64,000 nt of DNA, taken from Lewinellaceae bacterium (lineage in GTDB: Bacteria; Bacteroidota; Bacteroidia; Chitinophagales; Saprospiraceae). Where the stretch lies: the NCBI GenBank assembly GCA_020636375.1, contig JACJXZ010000012.1, positions 248,001 to 312,000 of the forward strand, written 5' to 3'. The notes under the pieces are model-generated. The model was not told the DNA's origin, ran no database searches, and was given only the letters and a program-made list of their open reading frames with translations. Within the stretch, counting starts at the first letter, position 1, and every line of letters starts with the position of its first letter. Shown here piece after piece: positions 34,367-41,887 of the stretch. The position numbers and the translations under genes are program-made.

Positions 34367-35323
34367 ATGAGCTTTTTCAACAAATTCTTCAGCAAGGAAA
34401 AAAAGGAAGACCTCGATAAGGGGTTGGAAAAAACCAAGGAAAGCTTCTTTGGGAAACTGACCAAGGCCGTCGCCGGAAAAACCACCGTCGACGATGAGGT
34501 GCTGGACGAACTGGAGAACATCCTCATTACTTCCGACGTGGGGCTCGACACCACCGTCAGGATCATCGAGCGCATCGAGGCGCGCGTCGCCCGCGACAAA
34601 TACCTGGGCACCGCCCAGCTCAACGAGATCCTGCGCGACGAGATCGTGCAACTGCTGGCCGAAAACAATACGGCCGATATCGAGGACTTTACCCTGCCGG
34701 CGCCTTCCAAACCGAGCATCATCCTGGTCGTCGGCGTCAACGGGGTGGGCAAGACGACCACCATCGGCAAACTGGCCTACCAGTATAAACAAAGAGGCAA
34801 AAAGGTGGTGATGGGTGCCGCCGACACCTTCCGCGCCGCTGCCGTCGACCAGCTCCGGATCTGGTCCGAACGGGTGGGCTGCGATTTCTACAGCAAAGGC
34901 ATGAACACCGACCCCGCCGCCGTGGCCTACGAAACCGTGCAGCACGCCCTCGCCAACAATTGCGACGTGGCCATCATCGATACCGCCGGCCGCCTGCACA
35001 CCAAGATCAACCTCATGAAGGAACTGAGCAAGATCAAACGCTCCGTGGCCAAAAGCCTGGAAGGCGCGCCCCACGAAGTGCTGCTCGTGCTCGACGCCAC
35101 CACCGGCCAGAACGCCTTCGAACAGGCCCGCCACTTCACCGACGCCACCGAAGTGTCTGCCCTGGCCCTCACCAAACTCGACGGCACCGCCAAAGGCGGC
35201 GTCGCCATCGGCATCTCCGACCAGTTCAAAGTGCCCATCAAATACATTGGAGTTGGAGAGTCTATCGATAAGCTCCAGGTGTTCAACAAACGCGCCTTCG
35301 TGGATTCCCTGTTCGAACAGTAG
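34367..35323 (+). CDS. ftsY: Signal recognition particle receptor FtsY
   Basis: 318 residues, short form without the acidic A domain. The N domain covers about 1-100; the G domain has G1 VGVNGVGKTTTIGKLA near 122, DTFRAAAVDQL near 155, G3 DTAGRLHTK near 204 and G4 TKLDGTAKGG near 270, with the C-terminal family motif KYIGVGESIDKLQVFN. It docks ribosome-SRP complexes to the inner membrane. Follows the L28-L33-DUF4295 cluster, as in other Bacteroidota. Confidence 0.97.
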   Translation: MSFFNKFFSKEKKEDLDKGLEKTKESFFGKLTKAVAGKTTVDDEVLDELENILITSDVGLDTTVRIIERIEARVARDKYLGTAQLNEILRDEIVQLLAENNTADIEDFTLPAPSKPSIILVVGVNGVGKTTTIGKLAYQYKQRGKKVVMGAADTFRAAAVDQLRIWSERVGCDFYSKGMNTDPAAVAYETVQHALANNCDVAIIDTAGRLHTKINLMKELSKIKRSVAKSLEGAPHEVLLVLDATTGQNAFEQARHFTDATEVSALALTKLDGTAKGGVAIGISDQFKVPIKYIGVGESIDKLQVFNKRAFVDSLFEQ

Positions 35324-35457
35324 TTTTTGCGCCTGGTTTTTGGCGGCCAAAGTGGAACAAACAAGCCAAAAACCAGGTGCGCACTGCGCAGGCTGCCGAA
35401 AGCGCCGCTGTGAAAATCCGGCGGCGATTTTTTTCTCCGGCTCTTAGCGACGTGCGA

Positions 35458-35709
35458 TCAATAACTGTCAGATTTCCTAGGAGCGCTTTTGGCTTTACCC
35501 TTCGTTGAAGAACCGCCTCCCTTAGCTGGGCTAAGGTCGGGAACCTTCGCCTCGGTTAAAGCCAAAATCGCTAACCTACTAAACCCGACACTTATTAATC
35601 TCACGTCGCTTAACAATATAAACACGCATAATTGGCCCGAAAAAAAAGAAAATATTACGATAAAAATAATTTGATAAATTACAGAAGCGCCACCTAAAAA
35701 CAAACACAA
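35458..35709 (-). CDS. Possible small membrane protein
   Basis: 83 codons starting at TTG 35709; no ATG. One hydrophobic helix (ASVIYQIIFIVIFSFFSGQL) followed by a disordered basic tail (KGGGSSTKGKAKSAPRKSDSY). The start lies inside the perfect hairpin 35693-35745, which is unusual. It could be a real small protein or chance; no family recognised. Confidence 0.35.
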   Translation of the reverse strand: MCLFLGGASVIYQIIFIVIFSFFSGQLCVFILLSDVRLISVGFSRLAILALTEAKVPDLSPAKGGGSSTKGKAKSAPRKSDSY

Positions 35710-35745
35710 ATTTCTGATTTTCAGAAATTTGTGTTTGTTTTTAGG
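35693..35745. terminator. Perfect long hairpin (25-bp arms)
   Basis: CCTAAAAACAAACACAAATT continuing to CTGA, loop TTT, then the exact reverse complement ending GTTTGTTTTTAGG. AT-rich arms with T-runs on both sides, so it could work as a bidirectional terminator or as the recombination end of a small element. Confidence 0.7.
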
Positions 35746-36074
35746 CGGGTATCAGCCCCAGTAATTATTTGAATTGTACTTCACAAGCCTCTGATTATTA
35801 TCGACATTTGTATTGTCAACGATGAAGAACGGCAGTTGGCGGTTTCTTCCGAAAGAGGGAGAACAAAAAATTGAAGACTTACTACTGACAAGATAAGGAA
35901 CGTTTAAAAAACAGATTCTAAGGCGGAGAAGAAAAAGGAAAGCTTCTTTGCTGAGTGATCACAACAAAAGCAATCCCACGAACACTATTAATTATAATCC
36001 CATTTAAGAATTCGGGGATATCAAAGGATGTCCTCATTTTTGGTATGTAGATAGCCTCTCAAAGCTCTTTGAAT

Positions 36075-36101
36075 ACCGGTCCTTCAGGGGCCGGTTTTTT
36101 T
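36075..36101 (+). terminator. Rho-independent terminator without an obvious upstream gene
   Basis: ACCGGTCC, loop TTCA, GGGGCCGGT, then seven T residues. Nearest plus-strand gene (ftsY) ends 750 bp before it. Confidence 0.75.
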
Positions 36102-36171
36102 ATTTTAAGATAAGCCTCGATCCATTCTACGGCACCCGCCAGATTATAGTTACATTAAATTTAATTTTTTT

Positions 36172-37614
36172 TCATTTTTTTTCTGCTCCGGCCAAAATGG
36201 CTGCCTCCAGGTACTGTTCGAACCTTTCCTGATAGATCCTGTGGTTCTTGCTGTCGGGTTCGGCCGTCCTCCTTTTGCCCCGGGCCGGGAGCAAATCCTC
36301 GTATGCCTTAATTGCGCCCACAGCCTTCATGGCCATGAATGCCGCTCCGCAGGCGGAGGCTTCTTCCTGTTCGTCTACCAGGGCGGGCAGGCCGAAGACG
36401 TCCGCCACGATCTGCACCCACAACGGGGAGCGGGTAAACCCGCCGTTGGCAATGACCTCCTGCGCTCCGCCGGGCATGCCGGCGAAGACATGGTAGAGGC
36501 TGAACGCCACGCCTTCCAGCACGGCGCGGTGGAAATGCGCCGGGCCATGGTGCCGGCGCAGGCCGGCAAAGGCGCCGGCCGCGTTGGCGTTCCAGATGGG
36601 GGCGCGCTCGCCCAGCAGGTAGGGGAGGAACAGAAGGCCGTCGGCGCCGGCGGGCAGGGCGGCGGCGGCGGCTTCGGACAAACGCTCCGCCCCCACCAGT
36701 TCCGACAACCACTGGTAGGCGATGCCTCCGTTGTTGACGGCGCCTCCGCAGACGAACAACGCTTCATCCAGGCGGTAGTTAAAGATCTGTTTCCCGGGTT
36801 CGATGACGGGCTGCGGCCGCGTAGTGCGCAAGGCGCCGCTGGTGCCGATGGTGAGCACCAGCTCTTCCGGCCGCAGGGCCAGGGCGCCCAGGTTGGCCAG
36901 GCAGCCGTCGCTGCCGCCCAGGGCAAGGGGAACGCCCCGGAAGAGGGGCGGTAGTTCCGGGCTGTCGAGCCGGGCCAGGTGGCAAGGGCCGGCGAGGGGC
37001 GGCAGCTGCTCTTCCCGTATTCCGGCATAGGCCAGTGCCGGGGCGTGCCAGGCCAGTTCCCGGATGTCCATCAGCCCGGATGCCGAGGCCAAAGAAATGT
37101 CTGCCCGGCATTCGCCGCCCAACCGGGCCAGGATGTAGTCCTTGATGGAAAGAAAACGGGCTGCCTGTTGGAATAGCTGCGGGCGTTCCTCCTGCATCCA
37201 CCGCAGCTTGCAGAGGGGCGACATGGGGTGGATGGGGGTGCCGCAGGCCCTGTACAAGGCGTTGCCTGCTGCCGTGCCTTTCAGCATTTCCGCCTGCTTT
37301 TCGCTGCGGCAGTCGCTCCAAAGGATGGCGTTGGTGAGCGGCCTGCCGCTTTCATCAACGGCGATCAGGCTGTGCATGGCACAGCTCAGGCCGATGGCGC
37401 CCGGCGGGCCCGCCAGCCGCGCCACCAGCTTTTGGAGCACTTCCACTACGGCTCGCCGCAGCGCCTCCGGATCCTGTTCCTGCCAGCCAGGCTGTGGGCT
37501 GAGGGTAGGGTAGGAGGCCCGCGCCACGGCCAGCGTTTCCCCCGCCGGGGCCAGCGCCAGCGCCTTGGTGGAGGTGGTGCCGATGTCTATGCCGATATAA
37601 TATTCCGGATTCAT
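36172..37614 (-). CDS. FGGY-family carbohydrate kinase, gluconokinase-like
   Basis: 480 residues. The N-terminal ATP-binding motif YIGIDIGTTSTKALAL at 6-21, LSCAMHSLIAVD near 98, TPIHPMSPLCKLRWM near 145 (the HPMSPLCK spelling is typical of gluconate kinases of the GntK/FGGY class), and FGGY signature 2 (VIANGGFTRSPLWVQIVADVFG) near 390. It would phosphorylate gluconate or a related sugar acid. The aminotransferase-like gene is upstream on the same strand (96 bp gap). No dehydratase or 6-phosphogluconate gene is in view. Confidence 0.85.
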   Translation of the reverse strand: MNPEYYIGIDIGTTSTKALALAPAGETLAVARASYPTLSPQPGWQEQDPEALRRAVVEVLQKLVARLAGPPGAIGLSCAMHSLIAVDESGRPLTNAILWSDCRSEKQAEMLKGTAAGNALYRACGTPIHPMSPLCKLRWMQEERPQLFQQAARFLSIKDYILARLGGECRADISLASASGLMDIRELAWHAPALAYAGIREEQLPPLAGPCHLARLDSPELPPLFRGVPLALGGSDGCLANLGALALRPEELVLTIGTSGALRTTRPQPVIEPGKQIFNYRLDEALFVCGGAVNNGGIAYQWLSELVGAERLSEAAAAALPAGADGLLFLPYLLGERAPIWNANAAGAFAGLRRHHGPAHFHRAVLEGVAFSLYHVFAGMPGGAQEVIANGGFTRSPLWVQIVADVFGLPALVDEQEEASACGAAFMAMKAVGAIKAYEDLLPARGKRRTAEPDSKNHRIYQERFEQYLEAAILAGAEKK

Positions 37615-37710
37615 GGTTCAATTCGGATGTGCAGGCTCCCTGGCGTGGCTGCTGCCCGCCGGCACGCCACCCTGCGTTTCCATGCCTTTCCAGGTATCTC
37701 CCCCGCGTTC

Positions 37711-38931
37711 TTACCCCTTTCCGTACCCCAGCTGTTTAAACCCTTCCACGGCCAGGCCCACGTCTTCTTCCGAGCTATAGGCGGACAGCCCCAGGCGGGT
37801 GACGCCGCCCTGCTCAAGCAGCCCCAGCACTTCCGCTGCCCGGATGGCGTAGAAGTGGCCGTCCCAGGCGAGGATGTTGCGCTCGGCGAGTTTTTGGGTG
37901 ACGGCCTCCGGCCGGAGGCCGTCTGTCAGCACGGCCAGGGTGGGCGCCCGCAGGGGGGCGTCCATCGGAGGGCCGGCCACGGTGACGCCGTCGAGGGCGG
38001 TGAGGCCGGCGTACAGCTTGCGGGCCAGGGCGATCTCGTGTTGGTGAATGCAGTTCATGGCGTCGGACAGGCAGGAGCGGTAATCGCTGCCCTGCCCGAA
38101 GCAGGCGATAAAGTCCACCGCCGCTTTGACGCCGGCCAGGGCGGCGTGGTTGAGGGTGCCGGTCTCGATGCTGAAGGGCGCTTCCTGGGCGGCGGTGCGC
38201 AGGCGGTCGGTGGGCAGGCGGTCCAGCAGGCCTGGGCGGGAATAGAGGATGCCGACGTGCGGGCCGTAGAATTTATAGGCGGAACACAGCAGGAAGTCGC
38301 AGCCGATGGCCTGCACGTCGAGCGGGAAGTGGGGGGCGAAGTGCACGGCGTCGAGCAGCAGCCAGGCGCCCGCCTGGTAGGTAAGCGCCCGCGCCCGTTG
38401 TACGTCGTTGACCGTACCCATGAAGTTGGAGGCGTAGCCCAGGGCCAGCAGGCGGGTGCGCTCGTTGATCTTGGCGGCCATATCGTCGTAGTCCAGCGTG
38501 CCTTCTTTTTTCAGTTTCACTTCCCGCACGGCGATGCCCTGTTCGCGAAGAGACAGCCAGGGCCCGCGGTTGCCCTCGTGGTCCAGTTGGGTGATCAGGA
38601 TTTCGTCGCCCGGCTGCAACAGGCGGCCGACGGCGCGGGCGAGCGAGTAGTTGAGCGTGGTCATGTTTTGCCCGAAGGAAATGGTATGCGGCCCTTCTGC
38701 CCCCAGGAAGTGAGCGACAGCCGCCCGGGCGCCGCCGATCACCTCGTCGGTTTCCCGGGCCGTGATGAAGGCGCCGTGGGTGTTGGCGTTCGAGTTCTTA
38801 TAGTAATAGCTGATGGCGTCGATCACGGGCTGGGGCACCTGGGTGCCGCCCGGGCCGTCCATGAATACCAGGCGGTGCCCGTTGTGCTGCCGGCGGAGAG
38901 CGGGGAACTGTTGGCGGAATGAATCGTTCAT
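37711..38931 (-). CDS. Class V aminotransferase / cysteine desulfurase-like protein
   Basis: 406 residues from ATG 38931 (MNDSFRQQFPALRRQ), which fits the family start; an earlier ATG at 39048 adds a hydrophobic, unrelated stretch. MDGPGGTQVPQPVIDAI near 24, LDHEGNRGPW near 135, LLLDAVHFAPHFPLDV near 195 (PLP aspartate) and the PLP lysine in CSAYKFYGPHVGI near 222. It fits the VC1184-like subgroup of cysteine desulfurase homologues, whose reaction is unclear; the catalytic cysteine loop of true IscS is not evident. Confidence 0.82.
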   Translation of the reverse strand: MNDSFRQQFPALRRQHNGHRLVFMDGPGGTQVPQPVIDAISYYYKNSNANTHGAFITARETDEVIGGARAAVAHFLGAEGPHTISFGQNMTTLNYSLARAVGRLLQPGDEILITQLDHEGNRGPWLSLREQGIAVREVKLKKEGTLDYDDMAAKINERTRLLALGYASNFMGTVNDVQRARALTYQAGAWLLLDAVHFAPHFPLDVQAIGCDFLLCSAYKFYGPHVGILYSRPGLLDRLPTDRLRTAAQEAPFSIETGTLNHAALAGVKAAVDFIACFGQGSDYRSCLSDAMNCIHQHEIALARKLYAGLTALDGVTVAGPPMDAPLRAPTLAVLTDGLRPEAVTQKLAERNILAWDGHFYAIRAAEVLGLLEQGGVTRLGLSAYSSEEDVGLAVEGFKQLGYGKG

Positions 38932-39101
38932 ATAGCGTACTGTGGTTTGATTCCTGTCTGCATTGGTTGCCTGGGGCAGGATGGGAGGACGGGAGGCGGC
39001 AGGTATCGTTATTGAAATAATGATAACTTTAACAATCATTATAAACATAACGACATAGCGATGCCCCTCCCCTGTGGAGCAAGGTACGAAAGCCGTCCAA
39101 A

Positions 39102-39683
39102 TTATTCCTTTTCCATTTCTTCGAAAACCAGCTTAAAGGCCAGTTCGAAATCATTGGCGATGGCTTCCTGTTTCAGGCCTTCGAAGAAACTGGGCGAATT
39201 GTAGTAGATGCCGTAAGCCGTCCGGTCGATTGCCGCCTTGCCTTCCAACCGGAGGGTTTTTCCTTCCCGGCGGGCGGTGAGCTGTATTTTTTCCTCCTTT
39301 GCGATGCCCTTGATCGTCAGCATGCCAGAGGCCGTCCCGGCTGTGCTGCCTGGCGTGAAGGGCTGGCCGAGCGTGAAATGGGCTTCCGGGAAGCGTTTTA
39401 CTTCAAAAAAATCCGCACTGCGCAAATGCTTCGTCAGTTGGCCGATGTCGGACTGGATGCTCTGCATGTCGATGGCCAGCTCGCCTTGCAGGATGCGCTC
39501 CCCTTCGCAGCTGAGTGTTCCGGACCTGGCTTGAATTGTGCCGCCGAGCGTATAAGCGCTGTACGCCGCCCTGCCCGTCCAGGACAGTCCGCTTTGTTCC
39601 GGGTTGAGCTGGTACTGCTGAGCATTGGCCGTGAGCGCCAGCGACAGAAAAATGGAAAAGAACAGATACTTTTTCATGATCAT
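39102..39683 (-). CDS. YceI family periplasmic protein
   Basis: 193 residues from ATG 39683 (a second ATG at 39677 fits as well, MKKYLFFSIFLSLALTANAQ). Signal peptide then the YceI beta-barrel fold: YQLNPEQSGLSWTGR, GTLSCEGERILQGELAIDM, LRSADFFEVKRFPEAHF, GMLTIKGIAKEEKIQL. YceI proteins have a lipocalin-like pocket that binds isoprenoid quinones or similar lipids. Monocistronic by appearance. Confidence 0.9.
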   Translation of the reverse strand: MIMKKYLFFSIFLSLALTANAQQYQLNPEQSGLSWTGRAAYSAYTLGGTIQARSGTLSCEGERILQGELAIDMQSIQSDIGQLTKHLRSADFFEVKRFPEAHFTLGQPFTPGSTAGTASGMLTIKGIAKEEKIQLTARREGKTLRLEGKAAIDRTAYGIYYNSPSFFEGLKQEAIANDFELAFKLVFEEMEKE

Positions 39684-39734
39684 TGAATGGTCGATAAGTT
39701 TGAAATCAATGGTGTGTCTCGCATCTCCCACCCA

Positions 39735-39805
39735 TAGGGCATAAAGTAGGGAGCCTAGGGTTTTTATCACATAGAACACATAGGCGTTTTCACAGTAGGC
39801 CACAT
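39735..39805. repeat. Diverged single copy of the 79-bp repeat
   Basis: Inverse orientation: GTGAAAACGCCTATGTGTTC and CTATGTGATAAAAACCCTA on the minus strand match the array at 9370-9785. Confidence 0.7.
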
Positions 39806-39807
39806 AC

Positions 39808-39938
39808 AGCAGTTCTCGTTTTAGAATGCCACTAAACCACTAAGGCACGAAATCCCACAAAATTTAGTGCGGATTTCGTGTTTTCGTGCTTTTGTGGCTG
39901 AATTTCAGGCATCGTTTTGCCAAAGCGAGAATCGCTGG
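39808..39938. repeat. MITE-like element, copy 1
   Basis: About 130 bp starting CAGCAGTTCTCGTTTTAGAA and ending AAAGCGAGAATCGCTG; the ends are imperfect inverted repeats (CAGCnnTTCTCGyTTT). Internal sequence GCCACTAAACCACTAAGGCA and CGAAATCCCACAAAATTTAG. Copy 2 is at 48971-49102. Confidence 0.8.
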
Positions 39939-39973
39939 GCCAAATAGGATTGCATATAATTTTCTATTATGCG

Positions 39974-40492
39974 TTAGCCCTGCCCTCCCTCTTTCCCCTC
40001 TTCATACACCTCCCCTACCGTTTCCAGTTTCCCATACCCGCACACCCGCTTGCCGGAGGCTGTCGTGCCGATGAAATACCACATCGCCCATCCGCCCAGC
40101 AGGCGGTTGTCGGTGCGCCAGTTGTCGGCAAAGGTGTAGGGCTGTCCCTTTTTCATCCGGCCTTTAGGGCAACGGAACAGGCGGGCGAAGTCCTTTGTGC
40201 CATAGCGGACGCGGAGGTTCCACTGGCCGTTGTAAAAGATGTAAGCGCCGCACGCTTCAAGCTGCACGTCTTCTTCCGGGGAAAGCACGGCGGTATTGTG
40301 TTTCCAGAAGTACCGGAAATCCCGGCGGCTTTCATCGGTGGTGGCGTAGACGGGGCTCGGAAAGTGGCTGACTTTCAGGATGGCCTCCGCTTCCCGCAGG
40401 GCTTCCGGGAGGGGAGCGTCCTGGGGTGCCTGTGCGGCCAGGGTGGCTGCTGCCGGGCCGGCGATCAGGATAGAAAAGATGAGTTGTTTCAT
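39974..40492 (-). CDS. Small secreted protein, unknown
   Basis: 172 residues with a signal peptide (MKQLIFSILIAGPAAATLAAQ). The mature part has aromatic-rich strands and a pair of cysteines (DVQLEACGAYIFYNGQWNL, LFRCPKGRMKKGQPY) and ends in a Gly/Glu-rich tail. Family not recognised. 65 bp downstream of the AraC-type regulator, same strand, so possibly co-transcribed. Confidence 0.65.
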   Translation of the reverse strand: MKQLIFSILIAGPAAATLAAQAPQDAPLPEALREAEAILKVSHFPSPVYATTDESRRDFRYFWKHNTAVLSPEEDVQLEACGAYIFYNGQWNLRVRYGTKDFARLFRCPKGRMKKGQPYTFADNWRTDNRLLGGWAMWYFIGTTASGKRVCGYGKLETVGEVYEEGKEGGQG

Positions 40493-40557
40493 GCTTTTTT
40501 TGCGGCAAAGAAAGGCCGAAAAAAGGTAGCTGTCGCTTCAGATTTGAAATTTGAAAC

Positions 40558-41652
40558 CTATTGGCGCAATGCTTTGGGCGTTTTTCCGGTGGCTTTTTTC
40601 ACTGCCCGGTTGAAAGTGGCTTTGGAGTTGAACCCCGCTTCCAGGGCGATGCCCATCAGGCTCAGGTGGGCGTAGGCGGGGTCGCGGGCCAGGCGTATCG
40701 CCTCTTCCACGCGGTAGGCGTTGATGAAGTCGTTGAAGTTTTGCTGGAAATGGCTGCGCAGGAGTTGGGTCAGCTGGTAAGGCTGAACGCCCAGCCCGGC
40801 AGACAACGTGGCGAGGGTGAGGTTGGGGTCGCGGTAGAGATGTTGTTCTTCCATCAGGGCCCGGAGCCGTCGCCCCAGCGCTTCGTTCTCTGGCGTCGGC
40901 CCTTCCTGCTCCCGGCGGCGGTGGAAGGGGATGGCCTTATTGCGCCGGGCAAAACCCTCCAGCCCCAGCCAGTAGGTCAGGGCGGCCATGCCTCCGTAGG
41001 TGGGGAAGATATAGAACGGCCGGAAGGCATAATTGAAGAACAGGTAATCCACCAGTCCGGCGAGCAGCGCCAGCGCGGCAAAGGCCTGGTAAACGGACAG
41101 GATTCGCCGAAGCCACTGCACTTCCTCTTCTTTCAGGGAGGCTTCCCGCTGTATTAACTGTTTTGAAAAGAAGGCGTAAAAAAGTACCAGCCCGAAAGAA
41201 ACCACCAGTTGAAAGGGCGTATGTTCCCAGAGGACGTATCCCCAGTAGCCGGCCCGGGAAATGCTTTCCGCCGTGCCGTCCCAGTAAAAATTCTGCGCCT
41301 TGACAAAGTTGCTGAACAAAAACTCGATGCCGGCCGGAAGGAAATGCAGCCACCGCCGCCCTTCGACCCGAAAATCCGGGTCGCAGAGGCTGGCAGTGAA
41401 AAAACAGAGCAGCGGGCCATACACCCAGTTGTACTCCAGCAGGACGTGATAGCTCCAGTTTTGAATGGACGCCATGCCTGTTTCAAAGAGCGCCTCCGCC
41501 CCCAGGCGGTAGGACAGGAAAAAGAGCAGCAGGGCCAGAAACCGGTTGCTGCGCCGCCGGGGGCTGCGCCTGCCCCAGAGGCTTATGCCCAGCACAATGC
41601 CCTGAACGCCGCCCACGGCCAGGAGGAGGATATATAATGAATGCCAGCCCAA
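40558..41652 (-). CDS. AraC-family regulator with N-terminal membrane domain
   Basis: 364 residues. Six to seven hydrophobic helices in the first about 230 residues (LYILLLAVGGVQGIVLGISLW, FLALLLFFLSYRLGAEALF), then a C-terminal AraC double helix-turn-helix (about 255-364): YRDPNLTLATLSAGLGVQPYQL and LSLMGIALEAGFNSKATFN, ending KKATGKTPKALRQ. This is a membrane-anchored sensor and DNA-binding protein as widespread in Bacteroidota; ligand unknown. Divergent from phoX, with the Pho-box-like region between them. Confidence 0.88.
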   Translation of the reverse strand: MGWHSLYILLLAVGGVQGIVLGISLWGRRSPRRRSNRFLALLLFFLSYRLGAEALFETGMASIQNWSYHVLLEYNWVYGPLLCFFTASLCDPDFRVEGRRWLHFLPAGIEFLFSNFVKAQNFYWDGTAESISRAGYWGYVLWEHTPFQLVVSFGLVLFYAFFSKQLIQREASLKEEEVQWLRRILSVYQAFAALALLAGLVDYLFFNYAFRPFYIFPTYGGMAALTYWLGLEGFARRNKAIPFHRRREQEGPTPENEALGRRLRALMEEQHLYRDPNLTLATLSAGLGVQPYQLTQLLRSHFQQNFNDFINAYRVEEAIRLARDPAYAHLSLMGIALEAGFNSKATFNRAVKKATGKTPKALRQ

Positions 41653-41745
41653 TGGACAGGGTTTTATTTAGAAATAATATAAATAAATAAAAAATGCGTC
41701 AAACTCGTGAACAAAATTTAGCGAAATTTTAAAAAAATGCCACTG

Positions 41746-41828
41746 TTATTAAATGTTAATTAACAAAGTAACATTCAATTAACAATTTTCTAAACAAAGC
41801 CTAACTTTTCATTTACCCTTACTTAACA
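41746..41828 (+). promoter_or_regulatory. Predicted Pho-box array (11-bp-phased TTAACA-like repeats)
   Basis: TTAACA-like hexamers start every 11 bp: 41768 GTAACA, 41779 TTAACA, 41790 CTAAAC, 41801 CTAACT, 41812 TTTACC, 41823 TTAACA (and weaker 41746 TTATTA, 41757 TAATTA). Direct repeats of TTAACA-like half-sites at 11-bp spacing are the known binding pattern of PhoB/PhoP-type response regulators. The array ends 60 bp before the phoX ATG. Confidence 0.6.
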
Positions 41829-41887
41829 TTTGCTTTGGACCTTCGCACCGAAAGCCAAATTCGATCACTAATTACTGTCTCTTTACT

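Larger units (their letters stand above)
35324..36171. other. Largely non-coding region with hairpins
   Basis: Apart from the doubtful small gene at 35458-35709, no coding frame is convincing. It holds a 24-bp-stem perfect palindrome (35693-35745) and a plus-strand terminator (36075-36101) with no plus-strand gene in front of it, which suggests that a gene or small RNA transcribed rightward was or is located at about 35760-36070. Confidence 0.5.
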
